NCBI GenBank assembly: GCA_016200895.1
Contig: JACQDX010000077.1
Span: forward strand, 1-39,220
Direction of reading: 5' to 3'
Source of the DNA: Burkholderiales bacterium
GTDB taxonomy: Bacteria > Pseudomonadota > Gammaproteobacteria > Burkholderiales > Burkholderiaceae_D
DNA: 39,220 bases
Notes under the pieces: model-generated
What the model was told of the DNA's origin: nothing
Databases searched by the model: none
The model's input: only the letters and a program-made list of their open reading frames with translations
Translations under genes and position numbers: made by a program
Part shown: piece after piece, positions 23,672-34,800 of the stretch
Layout: each line of letters opens with the position of its first letter
Position numbering within the stretch: the stretch's first letter is position 1

Positions 23672-24436
23672 TTATGGATATTGTAATTTGCGGCTCAGCC
23701 TGTCGGCTGCAGCCAGGGTCATGTTGATGAGTTCTTGCTTGCGCTGCTGTATGCGTTGCGCCGGTGCCATCAGGGACAAGGTCGCTTCCAGCTTATCGCG
23801 GCCAGAAAACACAGGTGCACTGACGCCCCAGATACCAAGGTCAACTTCATTCTCGCTGGTGGCATATCTTTGTTCGCGTATGCTGTTCAACTGGGTTTGC
23901 AAGTCTTGCAGTGGTTGATTTGGTAATGGCGCATTTTCCAAAAAATTCTGTGCCAGCAGATCGTCTTGCAAAGCTGGCGGCAAATACGCCAGCAAAGCCT
24001 TGGCCGACGCGCCGCGCACGCTGGAACTGGCGCGTCCTTTGGCAAAGGAGCAGCGCAGGGCATGCTGACTCTCTTGCATATCAAGACAAACCACCTGCCC
24101 ATTCACATAGGCCAGCAAGCCCACACTTTCACCTGACTTTTGCACCAGATCTGCGAGTACATCCCGTGCCGCACTCATGAGCCAGGAATGCTGGTCAAAA
24201 CCACGCGCCAATTGCACCGCCAGCGGGCCTGGTTCATATAAGCCAGTCTGCGCATGTTCCTGCACCAGCCCCCACTTCTTGAGCGGTGCGAGCTGGCGGT
24301 ACAGGGTACTGAGTGGCAGGCCGGTTTGCTCTACCAGTTCACGCGCAGATAGCGCCTGCCCGTGACGGGCGACGCAAGCCAATACCTGTAAAACGCGTTC
24401 GCTTTGAGGAATTTCTATTTTCTGAGGGACAGCCAT
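23672..24436 (-). CDS. IclR-family regulator of the hutGF genes
   Basis: A 254-residue IclR-type regulator. It has a winged helix-turn-helix at about 12-75 (ERVLQVLACVARHGQALSAR, TGLPLSTLYRQLAPLKKWGL) and an IclR effector domain (GESVGLLAYVNGQVVCLD, SSVRGASAKALLAYL, LGIWGVSAPVF). It is the first gene of iclR-hutG-hutF, so it most likely controls histidine degradation; hut genes are more often governed by the GntR-type HutC. An exact dyad lies just upstream of its start. Confidence 0.92.
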   Translation of the reverse strand: MAVPQKIEIPQSERVLQVLACVARHGQALSARELVEQTGLPLSTLYRQLAPLKKWGLVQEHAQTGLYEPGPLAVQLARGFDQHSWLMSAARDVLADLVQKSGESVGLLAYVNGQVVCLDMQESQHALRCSFAKGRASSSVRGASAKALLAYLPPALQDDLLAQNFLENAPLPNQPLQDLQTQLNSIREQRYATSENEVDLGIWGVSAPVFSGRDKLEATLSLMAPAQRIQQRKQELINMTLAAADRLSRKLQYP

Positions 24437-24444
24437 GGCGGGAA

Positions 24445-24478
24445 GCTAGCATGTAAAACTGAATATATCCATGCTAGC
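24445..24478 (-). promoter_or_regulatory. inverted repeat upstream of iclR-hutGF, likely operator
   Basis: GCTAGCATG (24445-24453) and CATGCTAGC (24470-24478) form an exact 9-bp dyad with a 16-bp AT-rich centre, beginning 9 bp before the iclR start. ATGCTAGCAT in the right arm is itself a palindrome. The position fits an autoregulatory IclR site overlapping the 5' end of the transcript. Confidence 0.5.
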
Positions 24479-24566
24479 ATCAGAATGGGAAATATCAACC
24501 ATCAATTCCCACCAAATGAGAATCACTGATTAGTTTTTGCACCTTGAAGATATCTTTATTGGGACA

Positions 24567-24845
24567 TCAGTCGTGATGCTGAGGGATAACATCTCCAAGA
24601 TCTCCAGTGGCAAATCCATCATCTTCAACATGAGTTGACTTACTACTCCCTGTTCCCAACATGGGTTGTACGAACAGATAGCAAGTTATTGCTCCTATCA
24701 CCGGAAGCAGCCAGATCAGCGCATATTGCGCGTATTTTTGGCCTGGTTCGTAAAAATCGCTCTTCACAACCAAAAAGCTAATGTACAGGTTCAAAGCAAG
24801 TAAAAGACTTACTATACATAATGTCACGACTGAAATAGTATCCAT
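24567..24845 (-). CDS. small two-helix membrane protein, unknown function
   Basis: A 92-residue protein with hydrophobic segments at about 4-27 and 41-62, separated by KSDFYEPGQKYAQYA, and an acidic/histidine-containing tail (VEDDGFATGDLGDVIPQHHD). No family was recognised. CGGA lies a few bases before the ATG. It is 33 bp downstream of the SPOR-domain gene on the same strand and could be the last gene of the birA-coaX-SPOR group. Confidence 0.65.
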   Translation of the reverse strand: MDTISVVTLCIVSLLLALNLYISFLVVKSDFYEPGQKYAQYALIWLLPVIGAITCYLFVQPMLGTGSSKSTHVEDDGFATGDLGDVIPQHHD

Positions 24846-24878
24846 ATTCCGAGAATAAAAGCTTAGTCGCGAAAGCGC

Positions 24879-25559
24879 TTAGCTCCTGCTATACGCCGTC
24901 ATCTGGCAATTGCGGTTTTCCTGGGCAGGGAAGCCAGCCTTGATGACATCGTACTTGCTCTTTTCTTCTGCGCTCAAGGCTCTGAACTGGTAGGCGAATT
25001 TGTTCGTGCTGACAGTACGTGGGCCTATACGGGCTGAGCGCACGCCTTTATTGCTGAGATTATTCAAATGCAGCTTTGCTGCCTCTTCGGTCTTGAACAC
25101 GCCCAGCGAAATACCCCAGCGCAGATTGCTCTGGTCCTGCACAATATAGAAATCGGTAATGCCAAGGCGGCGCAATTCACCGGCTTTTTTGTCTGCGCCT
25201 TCTTTACTGCCTTGTGAAGGGATGAAGACCATGTGGGTGGCGACATCGACAACGTTGATGCGGGACTGGCGGTCACCCAGAGCCAGGGTTTTTAATTTTT
25301 CTTCTAACTTGGGAATATCACCTTGCTGGAAGTTACCCACTTCCAGGCAGGCGATGACTTCAGCTTTCTTTTCTGTTGCCGGTTCACTTGGCGAGGCTGC
25401 TTCGGTCGCAGTCAGAAGCATTAGCTGGTCGGCATGATGCTGTTTTTTCAGGCGCTCTGGCTCGTGCGTGTCCAGGGACCAATGTCCCAAATAGCCGAGA
25501 TTAAATGCCAGCAAGAAGGCATTTAGTATGAGCAGGCTCCAAAAAAAGAATCTCAGCAT
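24879..25559 (-). CDS. SPOR-domain membrane protein
   Basis: A 226-residue protein with one N-terminal membrane segment (about 4-24), a polar linker, and a SPOR-like domain in roughly 100-185 (VFIPSQGSKEGADKKAGELR, DFYIVQDQSNLRWGISLGVF, EEAAKLHLNNLSNKGV). SPOR domains bind septal peptidoglycan lacking stem peptides. It follows coaX by 17 bp. A birA-coaX-SPOR arrangement is common in related betaproteobacteria, though no direct biochemical link between the three is known. Confidence 0.83.
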   Translation of the reverse strand: MLRFFFWSLLILNAFLLAFNLGYLGHWSLDTHEPERLKKQHHADQLMLLTATEAASPSEPATEKKAEVIACLEVGNFQQGDIPKLEEKLKTLALGDRQSRINVVDVATHMVFIPSQGSKEGADKKAGELRRLGITDFYIVQDQSNLRWGISLGVFKTEEAAKLHLNNLSNKGVRSARIGPRTVSTNKFAYQFRALSAEEKSKYDVIKAGFPAQENRNCQMTAYSRS

Positions 25560-25576
25560 GGTAAGTGTCAGTGTTA

Positions 25577-26380
25577 TCAGTCTGGGCTTGATTGTGCCAC
25601 GACAAACAGCCCCGTCAAGACCAGATTATCTACATATTGATAAGGAATGCCCAGATGACTCAATAAATACGGGGCAGCACCACCAGAAATCACGCAATTG
25701 ATGGCCTTGTTCTCTTGCTGCTCCAGCGTATTGACGGCACGTACGATCGCACCAACCTGGGCGCTGATGCAGCCGCTGACGATGGCTTGATCGGTATTAT
25801 CGGCGAAGACTTTGGCGATATCGGTTGATTCTGCCACCTGGGGCAATTGTGCGGTATTGCGTGCCAGCGATTCTGCCATGAGTTTAAGGCCAGGCAAGAT
25901 CATGCCGCCCTTGAATATACCTTGCGCAGTCACTGCGTCGACCGTGGTGGCAGTTCCACAAGTGGCGACAATCAGGCTTTGTTGCGGGAACAGATAATGC
26001 GCACCTATCATGGAGGCCAGGCGGTCACAGCCCAATTGTGCCGGATTGCGGTAGCCATTATGCAGACCTGCGATGTCTTCTTGCGAGGCAAACCAGTCTA
26101 TTTGCAAGTCCGGCTGCATTTCTTGTAGTAAAGCGGTGAGTTTCTCTTTGATGCTGGCACCGGCCACATTGGAAATCATAACGCGTGCAAAGTGCATGTC
26201 TTGCCAACTGGTTTTCAAGCTATCCAGTTCGGCATGACTGACGGAGGCAATCTGCTGCCAGACTGCTGCAGAGTTGACCGGTACTGACTTCGCCGCTACT
26301 GACTTCGCCGATTCAGCATCCAGACTAACTGTAGCCCATTTTATCTTTGTATTACCGGCGTCTATTAACAACTGCATCAT
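25577..26380 (-). CDS. coaX: type III pantothenate kinase
   Basis: Phosphorylates pantothenate with ATP, the first committed step of coenzyme A synthesis. The type III (CoaX) enzyme of the ASKHA fold shows DAGNTKIKW at the N-terminus, NPAQLGCDRLA in the middle, and ATCGTATTVD for substrate and phosphate binding, then GGMILPGL and VISGGAAPYL. At 267 residues the length is normal. Two adjacent ATGs begin the frame; either could be used. The segment encoding SAKSVAAKSV contains a small tandem DNA duplication (ACTGACTTCGCCG twice). It follows birA by 18 bp. Confidence 0.95.
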   Translation of the reverse strand: MMQLLIDAGNTKIKWATVSLDAESAKSVAAKSVPVNSAAVWQQIASVSHAELDSLKTSWQDMHFARVMISNVAGASIKEKLTALLQEMQPDLQIDWFASQEDIAGLHNGYRNPAQLGCDRLASMIGAHYLFPQQSLIVATCGTATTVDAVTAQGIFKGGMILPGLKLMAESLARNTAQLPQVAESTDIAKVFADNTDQAIVSGCISAQVGAIVRAVNTLEQQENKAINCVISGGAAPYLLSHLGIPYQYVDNLVLTGLFVVAQSSPD

Positions 26381-26398
26381 GCCCTGGTTTTCCTTGTT

Positions 26399-27208
26399 TT
26401 ATGCGACAGGCCGTAAAGACACATCTCCCGCCAATACATTGACCTGCCCCTGTTCAGTCTGCAATACCAGGCAGCCATGCAAATCCACACCGAGTGCTTT
26501 GCCGGTGTGCAAAACCTGGCCGTGGTCAAGTATATGCACTGTTTGATTGGCATAGGCATGCAAGGCATTCCAGCGTGGCAAAAAGCTTGAAAAACCTTGC
26601 TGACCAAATTGCTGCAATGTTGTTGCCAGGGCGTTCAATAACTGCGCCAGCAACAGGTTTCTATCCATTTTTGCCAGCCAGGGCGCATCTGCCAGGGCGC
26701 GGCCTACTTGTGCCTCCAGCTCATCCGACACTTGCAGGTTCAGGCCTATGCCAGCGACTATCCAGGTGCCACCCTCACTGGCGGCAGCAGATTCCAGCAA
26801 GATACCGGCGAGCTTTTTACCATCGCGCAAGATGTCATTCGGCCATTTTAATTGCACATTCTGGTTCAAGGCATTCAGGCACTCAGCCAGGGCAACACCT
26901 ATCGCCAGTGGCAAGCCCAGCAGGTTGTGCGGTGCTTGCGGCAAATGCCAGGCCAGCGAAAAAGTCAGCATGCCACCAGACACGGTTAGCCATGGACGAC
27001 CTGCCCTGCCACGTCCTGCAGTCTGGTGCACGGCCACTCTTAGCACCGGGCGCGCCGGTGCTGACGAGCCCGCAGGCAGGCGTGCCATCAGGTCGGCATT
27101 GGTGGAGCCGGTTTCTGCGACGACTTCAATATCGACTTCGCGGGCTGCGCCATCGCAGAGTTTTTCTATGGCGGCCGCATTCAGTTCCAGGTTTTTATTC
27201 TCTTGCAT
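26399..27208 (-). CDS. birA: biotin-[acetyl-CoA-carboxylase] ligase
   Basis: Activates biotin as biotinyl-AMP and transfers it to the biotin carboxyl carrier protein. The protein shows ETGSTNADLMARL, the adenylate-binding QTAGRGRAGRPWLT, GGMLTFSLAW and LKWPNDILRDGKKLAGIL, then a C-terminal SH3-like part (LGVDLHGCLVLQTEQGQVNV). It lacks the N-terminal DNA-binding domain of E. coli BirA, so it is a group I ligase without repressor function. The ATG at 27208 (MQENKNLE) is preferred over a TTG 15 codons upstream near the rpoC terminator. It is the first gene of the birA-coaX-SPOR group. Confidence 0.93.
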   Translation of the reverse strand: MQENKNLELNAAAIEKLCDGAAREVDIEVVAETGSTNADLMARLPAGSSAPARPVLRVAVHQTAGRGRAGRPWLTVSGGMLTFSLAWHLPQAPHNLLGLPLAIGVALAECLNALNQNVQLKWPNDILRDGKKLAGILLESAAASEGGTWIVAGIGLNLQVSDELEAQVGRALADAPWLAKMDRNLLLAQLLNALATTLQQFGQQGFSSFLPRWNALHAYANQTVHILDHGQVLHTGKALGVDLHGCLVLQTEQGQVNVLAGDVSLRPVA

Positions 27209-27264
27209 AATCTGTCTATGGTTAGCAGCAGTATTGTACTGCTGCCGGAACAAATGTTCAGACC

Positions 27265-27296
27265 AAAAAAAAACGGCACCTTATGCAGGTGCCGTT
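27265..27296 (-). terminator. intrinsic terminator of the rpoBC operon
   Basis: On the minus strand AACGGCACCT pairs exactly with AGGTGCCGTT (10 bp, 5-nt loop) and runs into nine U residues. It lies 60 bp after the rpoC stop and just before birA, separating the two transcripts. Confidence 0.92.
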
Positions 27297-27355
27297 CGTT
27301 CTTACTTCAACATCTCAATGCTGCGGTATTTGCGCGGTATTTGCGCAATGCTTGC

Positions 27356-30300
27356 TTATGCTTCGCCGCCATCTACCACATCAGATGTTGTTACTTCCGG
27401 GATAGGAGCAAATGCTGCCTTTTCCGCTTCCAGCAAGGCTACGCGTTCATCTGCTTCCCAAGTTTCTTTCAACTTGCGGGCGCGGTGGAATGCCAGACCT
27501 GTACCAGCAGGGATCAGACGACCAACGATGACGTTTTCTTTCAAACCACGCAGACCGTCTTTTTTGCCCATGATCGCAGCTTCAGTCAGAACACGTGTGG
27601 TTTCCTGGAAGGACGCCGCAGAGATGAAGGAATCTGTAGACAGGGATGCCTTGGTAATACCCAGCAAGATATTTTCATATGTTGCAGGGATACCGTTAGC
27701 TGCTGCTACGCGATCATTTTCATCCAGCAATTCAGAGCGTTCTACCTGTTCACCAACGATGTAGTTGGCATCGCCTGGATTAACCACGACAACGCGACGC
27801 AACATCTGACGCACAATAACTTCAATGTGCTTGTCATTGATCTTAACGCCTTGCAAACGGTATACGTCCTGAACTTCATCAACGATGTAACGTGCCAGCG
27901 CTTCGATACCCAGCAAACGCAGGATGTCTTGTGGATCGGCCGGGCCGTCAACAATCATCTCACCTTTGTTCACGACCTGGCCGTCATGCACCAGGACTTG
28001 TTTGTCTTTGGTGATCAGGAACTCGTGTTTCTCGCCGTCCATGTCTGTGATTTCCAGACGTTGCTTACCTTTGGTTTCTTTACCAAACGCAACCGTACCT
28101 GTTACCTCTGCCAGCATACCGGCATCTTTTGGTGAACGGGCTTCGAACAACTCGGCAACGCGTGGCAGACCACCGGTAATATCACGGGTTTTTTGTGATT
28201 CAGTCGGGATACGCGCCAGAACTTCACCCACGTGTACTTGCTGACCGTCTTTAACGGTAATCAGCGCGCCCACCTGGAAGCCGATCGTTACTGCGTGCTC
28301 TGTACCAGCGATCTTGACTTCTTCGCCTTGTTCGTTCAACAGCTTGACTTGTGGACGCAGTGTTTTACCTGCTGCGCTACCACGGCGTTTCGCATCGATC
28401 GCTACCAGAGTGGACAAGCCTGTCACTTCATCAACCTGTTTGGCAACAGTCACGCCTTCTTCGACGTTTTCGAACTTCACCGTACCGGTGTATTCGGTAA
28501 TGATAGGACGGGTCAATGGGTCCCATGTCGCCAATGCAGTACCAGCCTTGATGATCAAACCGTCTTTAACGATCAGAGTTGCGCCGTAAGGTACTTTATG
28601 ACGTTCACGTTCACGACCGTGGTCATCAGTGATCAGCACTTCGCCAGAACGGGAAATAACGATCTGGTCGCCTTTACCGTTAGTGACATAACGCATGGTC
28701 GCTGTGAAACGAATAGTACCGTTGGACTTGGCTTCAACAGAAGATGCAATCGCTGCACGGGATGCCGCACCACCGATATGGAAGGTACGCATCGTCAACT
28801 GTGTACCTGGTTCACCGATGGACTGCGCAGCGATAACACCGACTGCTTCACCAGAATTAACCAGGGAACCACGACCCAGATCACGGCCATAGCACATTGC
28901 GCACAGACCATAGCGTGTGTCACAAGTCAGTGGTGTACGTACTTTGACTTCATCGATGCCCAGGGCTTCGATGCGTTCTACCATTGTTTCATCGAGCAGA
29001 GAGCCAGCTTCGTACAGTGTTTCCTGTGTTTCTGGATTGACGATGTCGTTGGCGCAAACACGGCCCAAGATCAGGTCACGCAAAGGCACGTTAACTTCAC
29101 CGCCCTCAACGATAGCTTTCATGGACGAACCATTGGATGTACCGCAGTCATCTTCAACCACGACCAGATCCTGGGTAACGTCAACCAGACGACGTGTCAG
29201 GTAACCGGAGTTCGCTGTTTTCAATGCCGTATCGGCCAGACCTTTACGCGCACCGTGAGTGGAAATAAAGTACTGCAAAACGTTCAGACCTTCGCGGAAG
29301 TTCGCGGTGATCGGCGTTTCGATAATCGAGCCATCCGGTTTCGCCATCAGACCACGCATACCTGCCAACTGACGAATCTGGGCTGCAGAACCACGCGCAC
29401 CGGAGTCGGCCATCATATAAATGGCGTTGAAAGATTCTTGTGTACCGACAGAGCCGTCGCGGCGTGTGACTGGTTCAACTTTGAGTTGTTCCATCATGGC
29501 CTTGCCGACTTCATCACCGGTCTTGCCCCAGATATCGACCACTTTGTTATAACGTTCGCCCGCAGTCACCAGACCGGAAGCATATTGTTGTTCGATCTGT
29601 TTGACTTCGTGCTCTGCTGCTGCCAGCAAAGTCACTTTTTGCGGTGGAACCAACATGTCATCGATACAGATGGAGATACCGGCACGTGTCGCCAGGCGGA
29701 AACCCATTTGCATCAATTGATCAGCAAACACCACCGTTGCACGCAGACCGCACTTGCGGAAAGATGTATCGATGAGTTTGGAAATTTCTTTTTTCTTCAA
29801 CGCACGGTTCAGTACGGTGAATGGCAAGCCCTTAGGCAGAATCTCTGACAAGATCGCGCGGCCAACAGTCGTTTCATAACGCTTGATGGTTTTAACGAAT
29901 TCGCCAGTTTCAGCATCTTTCGGGAACTCAGTAATACGGACTGTGATACGTGTGCTCAGTTCGACTTCCTTGTTGTCCCAGGCGCGGATCGCTTCTGAAA
30001 CGTCAGGGAACATCATGCCTTCGCCCTTGCCGTTGATTTTTTCACGGGAAGCGTAGTACAGACCCAACACGATATCCTGGGAAGGAACGATAGACGGTTC
30101 ACCATTGGATGGGAACAGAATATTGTTGGATGCCAGCATCAAAGTACGTGCTTCCATCTGTGCTTCGATAGACAGAGGAACGTGAACCGCCATTTGATCA
30201 CCGTCAAAGTCGGCATTGAAAGCCGCGCAGACGAGTGGGTGCAACTGGATCGCTTTACCTTCAATCAGGACCGGCTCAAATGCCTGGATACCCAGACGAT

Positions 30301-31588
30301 GCAGCGTAGGCGCACGGTTCAGCATGATAGGATGTTCGCGGATGACTTCTTCCAGAATATCCCATACAACTGGTTCTTGAATTTCCACCAGTTTTTTCGC
30401 TGCCTTGATGGTCGTTGCCAGACCCATCAATTCCAGTTTATTGAAAATGAAAGGTTTGAACAGTTCCAGCGCCATCAATTTTGGCAAACCGCACTGATGC
30501 AATTTCAGTTGTGGACCAACCACGATAACCGAACGGCCAGAGTAATCGACGCGTTTACCCAGCAAGTTTTGACGGAAACGACCGCCCTTACCCTTGATCA
30601 TTTCTGCCAGGGATTTCAGAGGACGCTTGTTGGCGCCTGTCATTGCCTTACCGCGACGGCCATTATCCAGCAGGGAATCGACGGCTTCCTGCAACATACG
30701 CTTTTCATTGCGTGTGATGATTTCAGGAGCGCGCAATTCCATCAGACGCTTCAGACGGTTGTTACGGTTGATGACGCGGCGATACAGGTCATTCAGATCG
30801 GAAGTCGCAAAACGGCCACCATCCAGCGGGACCAATGGACGCAGTTCTGGCGGCAGGACCGGCAGAACTTCCATGATCATCCAGTCTGGCTTGATGCCTG
30901 AGCGCTGGAATGCTTCCAGTACTTTCAGACGTTTTGCGTATTTCTTGATCTTGGCTTCAGATTTGGATTCTTTCAGCTCTGTGCGCAGGGTTTCTGCATC
31001 ACGGTCGATGTCGATGGAGCGCAGCAATTCGCGGATACCTTCAGCACCCATGAATGCAGTGAATTCGTCGCCGAATTCTTCGTACTTGGCTGCATAGTCA
31101 TCTTCAGACATGATCTGGCATTTTTTCAGCGGTGTCATGCCAGGATCGGTGACGACATATGCTTCAAAATACAGAACGCGTTCGATATCACGCAAGGTCA
31201 TGTCCAATACCATACCCAGACGGGATGGCAGGGATTTCAGGAACCAGATATGCGCAGTTGGGGACGCCAGCTCAATATGGCCCATGCGTTCACGACGCAC
31301 TTTGGCCAGAGTCACTTCAACGCCGCATTTTTCGCAGATAACGCCGCGATGTTTCAGACGTTTGTATTTACCGCACAGGCATTCGTAATCCTTGATAGGA
31401 CCAAAAATCTTGGCGCAGAACAAACCGTCGCGCTCAGGCTTGAAAGTACGATAGTTGATGGTTTCCGGCTTTTTAACTTCGCCGTAGGACCAGGAACGAA
31501 TTTTTTCTGGAGACGCCAGACCAATCTTGATCGCGTCGAATTGTTCGTTGGGTTGGACTTGCTTGAATAGATCGAGCAGAGCTTTCAT
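27356..31588 (-). CDS. rpoC: DNA-directed RNA polymerase subunit beta'
   Basis: Largest subunit of RNA polymerase. The 1410-residue protein begins [10 protein letters not shown]. It has the N-terminal zinc-binding [20 protein letters not shown], the clamp, the absolutely conserved catalytic [12 protein letters not shown] near residue 460 that holds the active-site magnesium, the bridge helix and trigger-loop region around [21 protein letters not shown], and the second zinc site [16 protein letters not shown]. The start is set by GGAG eight bases upstream. It is unusually far from rpoB: about 280 bp that contain two hairpins. An 11-bp tandem duplication (GCGGTATTTGC at 27323-27344) lies just downstream of the stop. 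Confidence 0.98.
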   Translation of the reverse strand: MKALLDLFKQVQPNEQFDAIKIGLASPEKIRSWSYGEVKKPETINYRTFKPERDGLFCAKIFGPIKDYECLCGKYKRLKHRGVICEKCGVEVTLAKVRRERMGHIELASPTAHIWFLKSLPSRLGMVLDMTLRDIERVLYFEAYVVTDPGMTPLKKCQIMSEDDYAAKYEEFGDEFTAFMGAEGIRELLRSIDIDRDAETLRTELKESKSEAKIKKYAKRLKVLEAFQRSGIKPDWMIMEVLPVLPPELRPLVPLDGGRFATSDLNDLYRRVINRNNRLKRLMELRAPEIITRNEKRMLQEAVDSLLDNGRRGKAMTGANKRPLKSLAEMIKGKGGRFRQNLLGKRVDYSGRSVIVVGPQLKLHQCGLPKLMALELFKPFIFNKLELMGLATTIKAAKKLVEIQEPVVWDILEEVIREHPIMLNRAPTLHRLGIQAFEPVLIEGKAIQLHPLVCAAFNADFDGDQMAVHVPLSIEAQMEARTLMLASNNILFPSNGEPSIVPSQDIVLGLYYASREKINGKGEGMMFPDVSEAIRAWDNKEVELSTRITVRITEFPKDAETGEFVKTIKRYETTVGRAILSEILPKGLPFTVLNRALKKKEISKLIDTSFRKCGLRATVVFADQLMQMGFRLATRAGISICIDDMLVPPQKVTLLAAAEHEVKQIEQQYASGLVTAGERYNKVVDIWGKTGDEVGKAMMEQLKVEPVTRRDGSVGTQESFNAIYMMADSGARGSAAQIRQLAGMRGLMAKPDGSIIETPITANFREGLNVLQYFISTHGARKGLADTALKTANSGYLTRRLVDVTQDLVVVEDDCGTSNGSSMKAIVEGGEVNVPLRDLILGRVCANDIVNPETQETLYEAGSLLDETMVERIEALGIDEVKVRTPLTCDTRYGLCAMCYGRDLGRGSLVNSGEAVGVIAAQSIGEPGTQLTMRTFHIGGAASRAAIASSVEAKSNGTIRFTATMRYVTNGKGDQIVISRSGEVLITDDHGRERERHKVPYGATLIVKDGLIIKAGTALATWDPLTRPIITEYTGTVKFENVEEGVTVAKQVDEVTGLSTLVAIDAKRRGSAAGKTLRPQVKLLNEQGEEVKIAGTEHAVTIGFQVGALITVKDGQQVHVGEVLARIPTESQKTRDITGGLPRVAELFEARSPKDAGMLAEVTGTVAFGKETKGKQRLEITDMDGEKHEFLITKDKQVLVHDGQVVNKGEMIVDGPADPQDILRLLGIEALARYIVDEVQDVYRLQGVKINDKHIEVIVRQMLRRVVVVNPGDANYIVGEQVERSELLDENDRVAAANGIPATYENILLGITKASLSTDSFISAASFQETTRVLTEAAIMGKKDGLRGLKENVIVGRLIPAGTGLAFHRARKLKETWEADERVALLEAEKAAFAPIPEVTTSDVVDGGEA

Positions 31589-31757
31589 GTGTATCACTCC
31601 AGTTAAGCGCGCAAACGCTTGGTGGCTGAATGGTGCTGCAACAGAAGCTTCGCCGCTTTACCCTGTTCGCATGAGCGGGAGAGCCAGGTCTTTCGACACA
31701 GGTTCCGCTGATACCGGGAACGACATTACTTCCAAACTGCTTGCCAGGTTTAACGGC

Positions 31758-31784
31758 CATCGCCCGAATGCTATCCGGGCGATG
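31758..31784 (-). other. hairpin in the rpoB-rpoC intergenic region
   Basis: CATCGCCCG and CGGGCGATG pair exactly over 9 bp with a 9-nt loop. No U-tract follows. It may be a processing or attenuation element in the mRNA between rpoB and rpoC. Confidence 0.45.
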
Positions 31785-31810
31785 ACTTACTGCAATTACA
31801 AAACTAATTA

Positions 31811-31858
31811 GAGGACCTCTGATTAAGCTACTGCGCGACGCTTACTCAGAGGCTCCTT
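31811..31858. repeat. short MITE-like repeat, copy B, in rpoB-rpoC gap (48 bp)
   Basis: The left end GAGGACCTCTGATTAAG and the right end CTTACTCAGAGGCTCCTT pair to form a hairpin with a short loop. The left 27 bases (CCTCTGATTAAGC plus TACTGCGCGACGCT) match copy A at 19574-19600 with one difference, and the right end matches copy A at 19685-19702 in most positions. This copy has lost nearly all of the interior. It begins 11 bp after the rpoB stop in transcription order. Confidence 0.7.
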
Positions 31859-31868
31859 GATTCATTCA

Positions 31869-34800
31869 TTAGCTACGTTCGAGATCGATATCGATACCCA
31901 GAGAGCGGATTTCTTTGACCAGAACGTTGAAGGACTCAGGCATGCCGGCGTCGATCACATGGTCACCCTTGACCAGGTTTTCGTACACTTTGGTACGGCC
32001 ATTCACGTCATCTGACTTGACTGTCAACATCTCTTGCAAGACGTAAGACGCGCCGTAAGCTTCCAGTGCCCAGACTTCCATCTCACCGAAACGCTGACCA
32101 CCGAACTGAGCTTTACCGCCCAGTGGTTGTTGCGTGACCAGAGAGTAAGGACCGGTCGAACGTGCATGCATCTTGTCATCAACCAGATGATGCAATTTCA
32201 GAACGTGCATGTAACCCAATGTGACTTTACGCTCAAACGCTTCACCGGTACGGCCATCAAACAGGGTGACCTGGTTTTTCGATGGTGTCATACCCAGTTG
32301 CGCGGCGATATGGTCAGGGAAGGCCAGATCCAACATGCGACGGATTTCATCTTCATGCGCACCGTCAAACACTGGTGTAGCAAATGGCACACCGTGTTTC
32401 AGGTTGTTCGTCAATTCCAGGATCTCAGCATCGGAGAAGCCGTCGATGTCTTCTTTCTTGCCAGATTCGTTATAAATCTTCTTCAGGAAATCACGCAGTT
32501 CTTCTACCTTGGCTTTGGCTTTCAGCATTTCGCCGATACGCAAGCCCAGGCCTTTAGCTGCCCAGCCCAGATGCACTTCCAGAACCTGACCAACGTTCAT
32601 CCGTGATGGAACACCCAGTGGGTTCAACACGATGTCTGCTGGTGTACCGTCAGCCATGTACGGCATGTCTTCGATAGGCACGATACGGGAAACCACACCC
32701 TTGTTACCGTGACGACCCGCCATTTTGTCACCAGGTTGCAGGCGACGTTTAACAGCCAGGTAAACCTTGACCATTTTTTGTACGCCTGGCGGCAATTCAT
32801 CGCCTTGCGTCAGCTTGGTGCGTTTTTCTTCAAAAGCCAGATCGAACTGATGACGTTTTTCAGCGATGGAATCTTTCATCGCAACCAGTGAATTGGCTGC
32901 TTCATCAGATGCCAGGCGAATATCGAACCAGTGGTATTTATCCACGCTGGCCAGGTATTCCCTGGTGATCTTGGTGCCTTTAGCCAGTTTGGCCGGGCCG
33001 CCGTCAGCGATCTTGCCATCCAGCATACGTTCCAGACGCTCAAATGCATCGCCCTCAACAATACGCAACTGATCGTTCAGATCGAGGCGATAACGCTTCA
33101 ATTCATCATCGATAATCTGTTGTGCACGTTTGTCGCGTTGTATGCCTTCGCGGGTGAACACTTGTACGTCAATGACAGTACCTACCATGCCGGAAGGCAC
33201 GCGCAGGGATGTGTCTTTAACGTCAGAAGCTTTTTCACCGAAGATGGCGCGCAGCAGTTTTTCTTCTGGTGTCAGTTGAGTTTCACCTTTTGGTGTCACT
33301 TTACCGACCAGGGTATCACCGGCGGTTACTTCAGCGCCGATGTAGACGATACCGGATTCATCCAGACGTGCCAGCTGGTTTTCTGCCAGGTTGGAGATAT
33401 CGCGGGTAATTTCTTCCGCACCCAACTTGGTGTCACGGGCAACAACCGACAACTCTTCGATATGAATCGAGGTATAGCGGTCATCAGCCACAACTTTTTC
33501 AGAGATCAGGATAGAATCTTCGAAGTTATAACCATTCCAAGGCATGAACGCGACCAGCATGTTCTGACCCAGGGCCAATTCGCCCAGATCTGTCGATGCG
33601 CCGTCGGCCAATACGTCATCTTTGGCGACCAGATCGCCAACTTTGACGATAGGGCGCTGGTTGATATTGGTGTTCTGGTTGGAACGGGTGTACTTGATGA
33701 GGTTGTAAATATCCACACCGACTTCACCAGCCTGTGCTTCAGCATCATTCACACGAATAACGATACGACCGGCATCGATGTAATCAACTTTACCGCCACG
33801 CAGTGCCTGTACTGTTGTACCGGAGTCAACTGCCACGGTACGTTCGATACCTGTACCTACAAATGCTTTCTCTGGACGCAAGCAAGGAACGGCCTGACGT
33901 TGCATGTTGGCACCCATCAACGCACGGTTCGCATCATCGTGTTCGAGGAAAGGGATCAACGATGCTGCAACAGAAACCACCTGACCGGTAGCCACGTCCA
34001 TGTACTGGATACGCTCTGGAGATACCAGAATCGTTTCGCCAGCTTCACGGGCAGAGACCAGTTCATCGATCAGTTTGCCTTCGCCGTCGATCGTCGCATT
34101 CGCCTGAGCGATGATGTAACGACCTTCTTCAATCGCAGACAGGTAATCGATCTGCGGTGTGATTTTGCTGTCAACCACTTTACGGTATGGTGTTTCCAGG
34201 AAACCGTATTCGTTCAGACGCGCATACAGAGCCAGCGAGTTGATCAAACCAATGTTTGGTCCCTCTGGTGTCTCAATCGGGCAGACGCGGCCATAGTGGG
34301 TTGGATGAACGTCGCGGACTTCAAAGCCGGCGCGCTCACGTGTCAAACCACCAGGTCCCAGGGCGGAAATACGGCGCTTATGCGTGATTTCTGACAATGG
34401 GTTGGTCTGATCCATAAACTGGGACAATTGTGAAGAACCGAAGAACTCACGTATCGCAGCAGAGATAGGCTTGGAGTTGATCAGGTCATGCGGCATCAGG
34501 TTGTCAGCTTCAGCCTGACCCAGACGCTCTTTGACAGCACGTTCAACACGTACCAGACCAGCACGGAACTGGTTCTCAGCCAATTCACCAACGCAACGTA
34601 CACGGCGGTTACCCAAGTGATCGATATCATCGACTTCGCCGCGACCATTGCGCAGCTCAACCAGGATCTTGATCACGGCCAATACGTCTTCGTTCGACAA
34701 AGTCATGGCGCCAGTCAGTTCATCACGGCCAATACGGCGGTTGAACTTCATGCGGCCGACTGCGGACAGATCGTAACGGTCTTCGCTATAGAACAGGCCA

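Noticed and set aside
28232..29848. Long open frame opposite rpoC (538 codons)
   Set aside because: It lies wholly antisense to the conserved rpoC sequence, has low-complexity His/Gln/Thr/Cys-rich composition typical of reversed coding DNA, and matches no family.
32931..34394. Long open frame opposite rpoB (487 codons)
   Set aside because: Same reasoning: antisense shadow of a highly conserved gene, with no domain and no ribosome site.
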